Assembly (NCBI GenBank): GCA_012862575.1
Contig: BLSF01000010.1
Coordinates: 620,001-684,000 of the forward strand
Direction of reading: 5' to 3'
Length of the DNA: 64,000 bases
Origin: Parietichytrium sp. I65-24A
Taxonomy: Eukaryota > Sar > Bigyra > Thraustochytrida > Thraustochytriidae
Under the pieces are notes generated by a model, which did no database searches, was not told where the DNA came from, and saw nothing but the letters and a program-made list of their open reading frames with translations. Shown piece after piece: positions 10,112 through 18,804 of this stretch; within the stretch, counting starts at the first letter, position 1, and every line of letters begins with the position of its first letter. The position numbers were made by a program, and so were the translations under genes.

Positions 10112-12651
10112 AGCTCCTTCACACTCTCACTTTCGCGAGCCCATCCACGCCTTCAGCACGCGCGCTCTGCGGCCGGAAACAATACTGCTGCTTCACAACC
10201 ACGGATCTTCGGGTTTCCAATCCTTTAAATGCGCTGAGCCCCAAGTCGGAAGCCAACACGGGTATGGAAACGCACACCTTTGCCGTGCTGCGTTGAGTTT
10301 GCAAGTTGCGACGGGCGTTTGGCGGCCCAGTATGCAGAGTGGCCGGGCTTATTTTAATGAGAGAGATAGATGAGGCTACTCGAGGACGCTTTCGGGCATT
10401 TCCCCTCCTTCTTTCCGCTCAATAGGAGCTTTCTCTCTCGGTCTCTCTCTCTTCCTTCGACCTTTCTCCATACTAGAAGAGGACAGCAAATTACACCGAT
10501 GGAAGCTTGATCTCGCGACCAAGTGCGAGATCTGACTCCCTCGATCTGCGTTCGAGGGGCTGTGTTCAGAACAGCGCGCTGTTCAGTGGCGGTCATTTGA
10601 AGCGCCTTCCGCAAAATCATGAATAGTGTGCTCTCTACACCCCAAAGCTACCTCTGCCACGTTTGCTTGTTAATATGAAGGGGGTAGCGGGAGAGTATAT
10701 CCAAAAGTTCGGGGTTGATCGGCGTCCTCGTAACGGTAAAAACGGTAACTAGACGCTAGCCAGTCGGCTGCACAGGGGTATAGAAGAAAGTGCGAAAACA
10801 GCGCCAAAAAAGAGAAAGAAATTGCTTCTAATTTTACTCCAGAGTCGTGCCAATTACAAGCGCGATATCTTTCTCGTTGAAGGGCAAGCAGCGCTTAGCC
10901 TTTATATAAACGAGCGCCAAGATCCAAAGTTTGACCCCCGAAAGAAACGCAGCTGTTCACCTCCTTGAGTGTATGTATCCTTGTCCTTGCCGAAAGAAAC
11001 AAAGCGAAGTTAGCGGTGACTTTAATATGTATCCATCCATCCATCTATCATCATGATCCACCCAGACAACAAGCTCCTTTCTCCTTCTCAATGGACATTC
11101 TCCCGTGAATTGAACGCGCGGGGGTCGTCAGAACAGATGAGTTAAGAACAACCAACATCAATCAACCAACCTGAAGAGAGCATGGATGATAACTTACTGC
11201 ACTGACTGTGAGTCGCTCGCGCGAGAGACTGACTGACTGACTGTGAGATGTGTTTGCACATTAATAAAGATGTGTACAAGATGTGCGCGATTTGTGAGAC
11301 GAGGAATTCGAGCACCGCGTTCACCGCATTCATTTCCTCGTAACATCTCCTCGGCAGGTGCTAGTGCCCAGTAAAGATGCACGTAGTGTCAACTTCAAAC
11401 ATTCGATTCTCGCATCCCATACCATCCCATCAGAGGTCTGGCAGAAAATAAACTAGCACAGAACTAGTAGTCATAGGATCCTCGTCAGGTTAGTTTAGGA
11501 AAGTTCATTGCTGCTGGAATAATTCTTTCCCACGAACATTTCCTTGTTATCATGCTCATCATGAACAGAACAGTGAACACGAGTGACTGCCAAAGTTCTC
11601 AACAATGAAGGCCCAAAATTCAAACCAAAAGTGAAGTAAGTTTATTCTTCGCCACCCAGTCTACCCAGCCTCGCCCGGAGTGTTCATTTATTCAAATGTT
11701 CCAAATTCCAGTCCCCAGCGTCCTCTTGACAAATAGTAGGAACCATACTAATACGTCTATTCAAGTCCTAGCATTGCCTCCGCTTCTTACCAGCCACGTA
11801 GGCTCCCTTAGAGGCATACACTACTCTGGCAGCTAACACGATCTACTGCCTGGATAGGTTGGATAGGGATGGTTCCTGAAGCTCTTCCTATAGGTCTGGC
11901 TAACAAATTCAGTAAACTCATTTCGAGTATCTCCTTGCCTGCACTACCACCTCTTATGCAGCGTCTATCACCGGCTGCTAAGCTCTTCATAGACGTAAGG
12001 CTACGATCCTTGTGGGACCAGGGCAGCAAAAGTGGCAGCGCCAAAGATAGCCCGGAGACAACATTACGGGTAAGCCTATGCCAAACAGTAGTAGTTCCAC
12101 CGGTCGGAGGAAGAAGAAGGAAAAAGCGTTGATTCATATGGGTGGCCAATTAGCGAAAGAGAGTAGGTAGCTCCTAATGAGCCTGAAACATTTCCTAAAC
12201 AAATAATTAAAATTCCTTTTTCCTCTTTTGGAATTGGCAGTGCATTGACAGCGAGTTGAACGCGCGGGAAAAGGGAGAGACAGAGCAAAGAGCGAAAGTG
12301 AGGGGGCGCGGCGCGGACACGATCTGCGAGCGCTACAGGACGGCGTTTTCGAAGGTGATTGGACGACGCGATAGCCGCGGCCGAGAGCTTTCCGGCGATC
12401 TGAGGCATCTTGAACTGGGGCTAGATCTGGACAAGTTGCAGCCATCCGCGCGCGCGACGCTCCAAGGCACTTGAGAGACTTGCGCCTTTCGGAGTGGAGA
12501 AAGAAGGGCGGACTTGGAAGAAGATTTGGGGCTGTTGGAGCTCTCTCTTCTGCTTGCCTGGCAACGGACAGTGAGCATCTGGGAAGAATCGAGGTTACCT
12601 AACCGTCACGTAAAGCACAGGCTGTGAACAGAAAAAAATTGTGCGGAAAAG
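10112..12651. other. 2.5 kb divergent intergenic region
   Basis: No coding gene is supported between the coiled-coil gene (-) and the stathmin-repeat gene (+). Contents are a hairpin cluster at 10509-10584, a TATATAAA box at about 10904-10911 that could serve an unseen transcript, and a short GACT repeat near 11228-11241. The frames around 11.8-12.4 kb show no domain. Confidence 0.45.
10509..10584. other. Cluster of three perfect hairpins (possible structured RNA)
   Basis: Three inverted repeats follow one another within 76 bases. Hairpin 1 pairs GATCTCGC (10509-10516) with GCGAGATC (10525-10532) around an 8-base loop. Hairpin 2 pairs CCCTCGA (10538-10544) with TCGAGGG (10552-10558) around a 7-base loop. 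Hairpin 3 is the 16-bp perfect palindrome GAACAGCGCGCTGTTC (10569-10584). Together they look like a folded RNA or a regulatory element. I could not match them to a tRNA, 5S rRNA or a known snRNA. Confidence 0.4.
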
Positions 12652-15600
12652 ATGGAGACGCCGACGAAAAAGAGCCCTGTGGTGGAAAATACAGAAGTGA
12701 TGGAGGTCGACGTCAACAACTTGACCCCTCGCAAAGGGGTGCAATCTCCCGGAGGACCTGCAGAAGTGATCGAGGTGGATATTTCGGACTTTACTCCTCG
12801 CTCCGGGAAGAGGAGCCCTGGAATGAGGATGAGCCCAAATAGCAGACTGAGCCCAGCTGGCCGGCTGAGCCCGAACCGCATGGGCATGATGAGTCCCACC
12901 GTGGAAGATATCGAAAGCAAGCTCCGCCGAGCAAGCTTGAATCGCGAGGAAATCTTGAATGCCAAGAAAGGGAAGGCAAGCGAGAATGCTGCCCGCCAAC
13001 AGAGGGTGTCTGAAAATGTGGAAAGGACCAAGGAAGAGCTTGCCGAACAGATTGAAAAGAAGATGGAAGACGCCAACGAGCGCAGAGCCGAGCTTTTGAA
13101 GAAGCAACAGGCCTCGGCCGCTGCGAATGTAATTTACGCTCGGGAAGTTCACCTGAACAATATTGCGTCATTGGCCACGGAGGCCGAGGAGAGACGCGCG
13201 AGTATTGGCGACAAGATTGAGCAGGCTAGCAAGCGCCGCGAGTCGTATTTGGGGAACCTCACAAGCCATGCCGTCAGCTCAAACTCGAGAGTTTCTGACG
13301 CTCTGGAACGTGAGCAGGAGCTCCGCAACGCAAAGCTCAGCACAATAGAGAAGAAACTCAGCTCTGCCGAGGAATCTCGCAGACAATCCATTGATGGCAT
13401 TCGCAGCAAAGCGCAAGACGTCACCGGCCGTGTGGCCATGGCAAATCAGCAGCTCATCGATGGTGCTGAAACCCTCAGGAGCGAGATTGGCAACAAGTTG
13501 AGCGATGCAGAGAAGCGACGTGACGAAGTTCTGCAGAGCACCGTGGGAAAAGCTTCTGCGTCCCTCAGGAAGGTTGAACAGGCTCAGCGTGACTTGGCCA
13601 CCATAGAAAGCTTCAGGCGGGACTCGATCAATCAAAAGCTTGAGAAGGCGGAGGAGTCTCGCAACCAATGCCTGAGCGCTCGCAAGGCCAAAGCCGTCGA
13701 AGACACCGAGCGCGTTTCCTCAGCATTGCAAAGAGCCGAGCAAATTGCCGATGAGAAACGCGACACAATTGACGCCAAGCTCCGCCAGGCCGAAGACCAA
13801 CGCGGTCAATTTCTCTCCGAGAAGCTGCAACATGCTGCCTCAGACTCAAAGCGTGTCGCCTGGGTCCAAGAGGAGGCGGAGAAAACAGCCGCTAAGCAGC
13901 TCGAGGACATCAACGCAAAGTTGGAAGGCGCAGAGGCAAACCGGTCTTCCATTTTGGACGAGAAGCGCTCCAAAGCGCACCAATCTTCTGAAAAAATTCT
14001 ACGCGTGCAGCAAAATTCGGAAGATATTCAGACTCGCCGCCGCAAGAGTTTGGATGCGAAAATGGCCAAGGCCGATCAACTCCGCGAAGAGGCGCTCAAC
14101 GAGAAGGTCGTGAAAGCATCGCGCTCCACACAGAAGATCGCCGAAACCAACGAATACTTTGAAAAGGAGGCGGAGAAGCGACGCGAAAGTATCGAGCGTA
14201 AGCTCGATTTTGCTGCTTTCAGCCGCGACCAAATTCTCTCTGCGCGCAAAGAACGCGCCTCCCTCAGCGGAGAGCGTGTGGAAGAAATCAAAAAGTCCGC
14301 ACAGGAGAAGGCGGATGATCTGCGCCAGAACCTTGAAAAGAAGCTCGAGAGCGCAGAGCAAGCTCGGCAGGCGCAGATCGCAGAGGTGCAGAACAAGGCC
14401 AGTACTGAAGCTGCAAAGGTGGCAGCCATCGGTAAGGAGTCGAAGCGTCGTCTCAACGAAGACGCAGAACTCGCTCGTGAGCAAATTGAGTTTCGCATGG
14501 ACCAAGCTGCTGCCCAGCGAGAGTCCGCGCTTTCTGAAAAAAGGGAGAAGGCCGCTCGTGCAGGAGAGAGGGTCAGCGAAGTCTCACGCCGGACGGACCT
14601 TCAGACAAAGGAGATGCAACGGCAGCTGGAGACGCGTCTAGAAGAGGCTGCAGAGAAGCGTTCTTCGCAGATCTCCGGCCGCCAAGCAAAGGCTGGCCAA
14701 GAGACATCCAAGATCGCCGCTGCCTCTGCGATGCTCAGCGAGCGGGAGAAGGCGGAGGCCGAAACCAAGCTTCGAAATCTCGAGATTCGCCTAGGAAACG
14801 CTTCCAAGGCGCGGGAGATGTATTTGGGCAGCGTTAAAGGGAGGGCGCTCCACGATCTTCAGCGCGTGGACCAAGTCACTGCAAACTCCGAAGAGCGAAC
14901 CGAGGATTTGCGTCGCACCATGGACCAAAAACTCGCTATTGCTTCCGAGTTGCGGGAGTCTTATCTTTTGTACAAACAATCGAAGGCGACTCAGCAATCG
15001 TCCAAAATCGCCGACGCAAGTGTTGCTCTCAAAGAGCGCGTTACCTTTCTCTCCGAGACGAAGCGACGCGCCCTGGAGAAGAAACTCAACATGGCTGAAG
15101 AAAACCGAAGCTCTGCGTTGTCCGAGGTAGTTGCCAAGGCTGCCCACACAAGTGCAAAAGCAAAGAATGTGGTCGAGTCTCTTGAGCAGCGGAATGAGTC
15201 CCGCCGTGCTGAGATGGACCGTAAACTTGACCAGGCCGCCGGAAACCGGGACTGTTTTCTTTATTCCAAGCAGAACAAGGCTGTGTCTCACGCTGCGAAG
15301 ATTGAGGCTGCCTCAGAGACATTGAAGCGGGTCAACAAGCAAGAGTCTTCCAGTCGCCGACGTACAATGGATGACCGGCTCTTCAACGCTTCGGCTGCTC
15401 GCGAGGCTGCGATCGAAAGCAGGAAACAGAAGGCTGCGCAGCGCTTGGAGAAGGTCGCTCAGGCAGCCAACTCGGCCCATGCAGAGCAGGAGAGGGTGGC
15501 GCTTGCGGACCGAATCAACAGCAAACTGAGTGAAGCAAACATTCGTCGAACGAACGTAGTCGAGGAAACTCGCGAAAAGGCTGCGTTCAATAACAAGCAC

Positions 15601-15771
15601 GTCAAGGATGTGGTTGAGCAGCTTCACAGTGAAGAAATGGAGAACTCTTCTGTGAAGGCCGAGGCGATCGGACGCAAGCTTGACCTTGCTGCAGAACGCA
15701 GAACTGAACACCTCGCTCTGAAAACAAGTCCTACCAAGGGCCGCCGCACGCCAGCTCGTCTTATCGAATAA
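12652..15771 (+). CDS. Stathmin-like repeat protein: twenty 47/51-residue coiled-coil repeats
   Basis: 1039-residue, highly charged coiled-coil protein. Residues 1-86 are disordered, rich in SP/TP sites, and contain a duplicated element (EVMEVD...LTPR then EVIEVD...FTPR). From residue 87 to the end I count twenty tandem repeats, each beginning with a core like IEKKLxxAExxRxxxL. Repeat lengths are 47 (R1, R3-R10, R12, R14, R16), 51 (R2, R11, R13, R15, R17, R19) and 49 (R18); R20 is partial. The core resembles the KLEAAEERR segment of stathmin, whose two tubulin-binding repeats are known to be 51 residues apart. A microtubule or tubulin role is therefore plausible but inferred. The tail (TSPTKGRRTPAR) adds more proline-directed sites, so cell-cycle phosphorylation is likely. 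Alternatives are a flagellar-root or other structural filament protein. Confidence 0.8.
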   Translation: METPTKKSPVVENTEVMEVDVNNLTPRKGVQSPGGPAEVIEVDISDFTPRSGKRSPGMRMSPNSRLSPAGRLSPNRMGMMSPTVEDIESKLRRASLNREEILNAKKGKASENAARQQRVSENVERTKEELAEQIEKKMEDANERRAELLKKQQASAAANVIYAREVHLNNIASLATEAEERRASIGDKIEQASKRRESYLGNLTSHAVSSNSRVSDALEREQELRNAKLSTIEKKLSSAEESRRQSIDGIRSKAQDVTGRVAMANQQLIDGAETLRSEIGNKLSDAEKRRDEVLQSTVGKASASLRKVEQAQRDLATIESFRRDSINQKLEKAEESRNQCLSARKAKAVEDTERVSSALQRAEQIADEKRDTIDAKLRQAEDQRGQFLSEKLQHAASDSKRVAWVQEEAEKTAAKQLEDINAKLEGAEANRSSILDEKRSKAHQSSEKILRVQQNSEDIQTRRRKSLDAKMAKADQLREEALNEKVVKASRSTQKIAETNEYFEKEAEKRRESIERKLDFAAFSRDQILSARKERASLSGERVEEIKKSAQEKADDLRQNLEKKLESAEQARQAQIAEVQNKASTEAAKVAAIGKESKRRLNEDAELAREQIEFRMDQAAAQRESALSEKREKAARAGERVSEVSRRTDLQTKEMQRQLETRLEEAAEKRSSQISGRQAKAGQETSKIAAASAMLSEREKAEAETKLRNLEIRLGNASKAREMYLGSVKGRALHDLQRVDQVTANSEERTEDLRRTMDQKLAIASELRESYLLYKQSKATQQSSKIADASVALKERVTFLSETKRRALEKKLNMAEENRSSALSEVVAKAAHTSAKAKNVVESLEQRNESRRAEMDRKLDQAAGNRDCFLYSKQNKAVSHAAKIEAASETLKRVNKQESSSRRRTMDDRLFNASAAREAAIESRKQKAAQRLEKVAQAANSAHAEQERVALADRINSKLSEANIRRTNVVEETREKAAFNNKHVKDVVEQLHSEEMENSSVKAEAIGRKLDLAAERRTEHLALKTSPTKGRRTPARLIE

Positions 15772-16085
15772 AGACTCGCAGTTTCTCGTCCATATACACG
15801 CATGCACACCTCCACTCAAAGGCTTTGGTCCCGTGCCTGGAACGAACATAAAACGTTACAGTGATAAATTTTGCTATTCCCCTTGAGCGTTGTGGACGCG
15901 AAAGAGGAACGCAGAATGGCGCCATCGACCAGGCAATACACAATCTTTATCATCAAAATAATATACAAGAGAAGAATTTACAAGCGTTTTAACACTACAT
16001 GTGGTCGACTACGATCTCCAGTCCGTCAGCAGCACAAGTTTGAACAACTTTTTTCTGTGCAATTTCACTGAACACTCCCAATCGA
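15772..16085. other. Convergent intergenic region
   Basis: 314 bases between the stops of the stathmin-repeat gene (+) and the Ulp1 gene (-). AT-rich around 15945-15990. No gene or strong repeat is seen. Confidence 0.5.
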
Positions 16086-18134
16086 CTACAAAATGGAAGA
16101 GTCAGAGGCCAACTGCGATGAATCCCCCTTTTCGTCTCTTGCTAGATCTGCAAAACTCAGAAAGTTTGCCAAAATGACCTCGCGGAACATTCCGAGGCGA
16201 GTCGGTGACTGGGGCTTTTGCGAGGACTGTGATGGCGAGGTGACGTCAGGCGGCGTCAGTGCCTCCACAATGCTGCCCCAGGTATACCCCAAGGTAAACA
16301 TGGCAGCCGCAACGCAAACAAAGACACCGCAGTCATCGCTGTTCTGCTGCTCAACATCATTGTGAATGTTGTATCGGAAGGCAACCTTCTTTCTGCCAGT
16401 TTGTGGGTCGCGATCCGGCCACACTCGAAATAGACATTTGCGGATGATGTCCTTGACTGCCTTGTTGAGTGCAGGATCACAACCTGGAAAGCTGTTGTAG
16501 ACATGCAACACACATGTCTCCACCTCCCCATTCCTCCGGAAGACGAGGCCGCGGCAAAGGACCCAGTGCTCGTTGCAGTTGAGCGGAAACAAAAAGGTGT
16601 CCACTTCATCGCGCAAAGATGCAGGCTTACCATCAGCATACTTGATGAACTTTTTTTGCAGCTGCTTTACGCTCTTCTCGTTTGCAAAAGTGCTATCCGA
16701 AGATCTCTCCGTGAGCATCGCGCTAAAATAGCTCTTCAAATAGACTGTGTTGCCATCAGAATATTCGTCATCCTCGCAATTGTGCGACTGGCGGTATATT
16801 GCGAGGATTTCAAAGAACGGATTGATTACTGCGTCACTTAGCCAATGCGATGCCGCAAGCTGCCAAGCCGGAATGGAAAGCCCAAACTGATTCATGCGCT
16901 GCGAGTGCCTGGTTTTTTTCTCACAGAAGAACTGGGATACCCGCAGGTCGTGCTCTAGCGAAAGAGGGATCTCGAGGAAAGGCTTGAACCGGCTAAATTT
17001 GGCAAGGTCTTGGCGAGGGAGGCTCCGTCGACGCATCTCCATCTTTCGGTTCTCTATCAAACTCAATTCGCTGCTCCCTTTGGAGGTTTGCGAAGGCTGC
17101 GCTACTTGAGCTTTTGCCAAAACTTCAACGCTAGGTGTAGACTTTGACAACTGCGAATGACTTATGAGAAACTCCTGCCTGGCGATACTATCACAAGAGC
17201 GTTGGGATGCTTGTTTCCCTGAGCTCGCGGCATCGCTCGGTTTGCTTAATTTTTTCCTGCCTGAAGGCGATTCAGACTCTTCGTCGTTTAACGTTCCCTG
17301 GCTACTCTCTACCTCCGAGGCGGACGCCTTCAAACTTGCTTGCTTCCGAGACCCTTCACCCGCCTCTATCGTTTCTAGTTCCCCACCGTTGTCTCCACGT
17401 GCATCTATTCCTCCTGCGATCTCCTCTTCGCTGTCCTCCTCATATTCGTAGCCGTGAAAGTTATCCATCACATACGATTCCTCTTGAGATTTCAGATCTT
17501 CCTCCTCTTCTTTCTGAGAGCTCAGAGCAGCAAACTTGGCTGACAGGTTTTGAGAGATATGCTCGTGCCGTGCATGCTTGACTGGGACCGTCTGATGCTC
17601 CGACGGCGTATCCGCATCCCGCTCCGTCTTGGACGAGTCAGGCTCCCTGCGCGTTGGCGGAACCCGGCGTGGTGTTTTCGTTGGCGTAGCGGTCAAGTCG
17701 GCCTTATTGCAATCTAGCACAGCTCTTGCAAGTCGCAGAATCTCGCTGCCCCTGCCCCCTTCCACCACCGCCGTGAAGTCCACAGCCGCCAGAATGGACT
17801 TGCACAGTCCGATATTCCCCGCCGCCACCGCGCGCTCCAGCATGGTCCGTCCGAAGCGCTTGAGAGCTAGCTCCGCGCACTGCGTTTCCCCATTGGCCAG
17901 CAAATTCTGCACCACCCGCTCGCAACATTCCGCGCCAAGGTCCTCTGCCGTCAAATTCCCGCTCTCGAGCACCTCCTCCAGCAAGCTCCAATTCGCTAGC
18001 TTGGAAATGTCGCACACCATTTCCGCGAGGACTGGCAGAGGCATGGCCCTGCTCCTCTTGGGGCGCATTTCATCCTGCCGAGGACACGTGTCCTCGCGCT
18101 CGCGCTTCGCGCCGACGAGCGGTTCCTTCATCAT
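16086..18134 (-). CDS. Ulp1/SENP-type (C48) ubiquitin-like protease
   Basis: 682-residue cysteine protease, taken from the ATG at 18134; the frame is open to 18335 but that start would be GTG. The N-terminal two thirds are disordered and Ser/Glu-rich, with an acidic patch (YEYEEDSEEE). The C-terminal Ulp1 domain (about 420-640) has the catalytic His in NEHWVL (H523), the oxyanion Gln (Q596) and the nucleophile in DDCGVFVC (C602). The usual Asp of the triad is replaced by Asn in HVYNSFPG (N547). Such enzymes cleave SUMO or related modifiers from targets or mature their precursors, mostly in the nucleus. The Asn may still orient the His, as Asn does in papain, or may reduce activity. Which modifier it uses cannot be told from sequence. 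Confidence 0.85.
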   Translation of the reverse strand: MMKEPLVGAKREREDTCPRQDEMRPKRSRAMPLPVLAEMVCDISKLANWSLLEEVLESGNLTAEDLGAECCERVVQNLLANGETQCAELALKRFGRTMLERAVAAGNIGLCKSILAAVDFTAVVEGGRGSEILRLARAVLDCNKADLTATPTKTPRRVPPTRREPDSSKTERDADTPSEHQTVPVKHARHEHISQNLSAKFAALSSQKEEEEDLKSQEESYVMDNFHGYEYEEDSEEEIAGGIDARGDNGGELETIEAGEGSRKQASLKASASEVESSQGTLNDEESESPSGRKKLSKPSDAASSGKQASQRSCDSIARQEFLISHSQLSKSTPSVEVLAKAQVAQPSQTSKGSSELSLIENRKMEMRRRSLPRQDLAKFSRFKPFLEIPLSLEHDLRVSQFFCEKKTRHSQRMNQFGLSIPAWQLAASHWLSDAVINPFFEILAIYRQSHNCEDDEYSDGNTVYLKSYFSAMLTERSSDSTFANEKSVKQLQKKFIKYADGKPASLRDEVDTFLFPLNCNEHWVLCRGLVFRRNGEVETCVLHVYNSFPGCDPALNKAVKDIIRKCLFRVWPDRDPQTGRKKVAFRYNIHNDVEQQNSDDCGVFVCVAAAMFTLGYTWGSIVEALTPPDVTSPSQSSQKPQSPTRLGMFREVILANFLSFADLARDEKGDSSQLASDSSIL

Positions 18135-18804
18135 TTCCCGCGCCGCGGCACACGACTGTGCGCGGCAAAGGCAGAGACAAGTTCTCAAACTGAGCAGCTC
18201 GATACCAACGAGCACGTCCGCGCCGAACGAACCGCGTGCAAGTGACCTGTTCCACTCCCTGCGCTTCCGCGTTAGGGGTCTGCCGCATGTGCGAAACTTC
18301 GATCTCCGTTCTGGTTCTTTTCCGCGATCACTCACTCTTCCCGTTTTTCCCCATTGTCCTGCATTACAAAATCCAGATCTTATGGTTATTGCCGACTCAC
18401 AGACTAGGAGTGTGCAACTCAGTTCTGCGCATTGGCTACGTGAAACGGCTGAGTGCCACTAGGAGTCTCGCGGGCAAGCAAGGCCGGCAACCCAGTGGCG
18501 AACAACCCGTGATTGCTAGATTTTGAGATAGATGGAACGGTAAGACGGTAAGCGGTCGTGCGTTTCGGAAAGACACGAAAGAAACGCAATACGCGGCCGG
18601 GAACCCAGCCGGAGGGGAGAACGGCTCGTTGTTCCTTTTGCTGATCAGTGGGTTCTTCTGGTTCTTCTGTGGAAGGGGAAGGAGAGCATGGAAAGAAAAT
18701 TGAGGAATGAAATTGATTCCGAATGTCCGATTTTTAAGCTCAGCAGCTGCGCGCGATGAGGGAAAGAGTTGTGAAATATTAGAGGAGATTTTGAAAGAGC
18801 GCGC
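18135..18804. other. Intergenic region between Ulp1-like and GPCR genes
   Basis: About 670 bases, 5' of the Ulp1-like gene and 3' of the GPCR gene, both on the minus strand. Part is the upstream non-ATG extension of the protease frame (18135-18335). No separate gene is seen. Confidence 0.45.

Noticed and set aside
10538-10558. tRNA T-arm or anticodon arm at hairpin 2
   Set aside because: The stem with 7-base loop is tRNA-like in shape, but no acceptor or D arm flanks it and the loop lacks TTCRA.
18135-18335. N-terminal extension of the Ulp1-like protein
   Set aside because: It would begin at GTG; the first ATG is at 18134, directly followed by a second Met.
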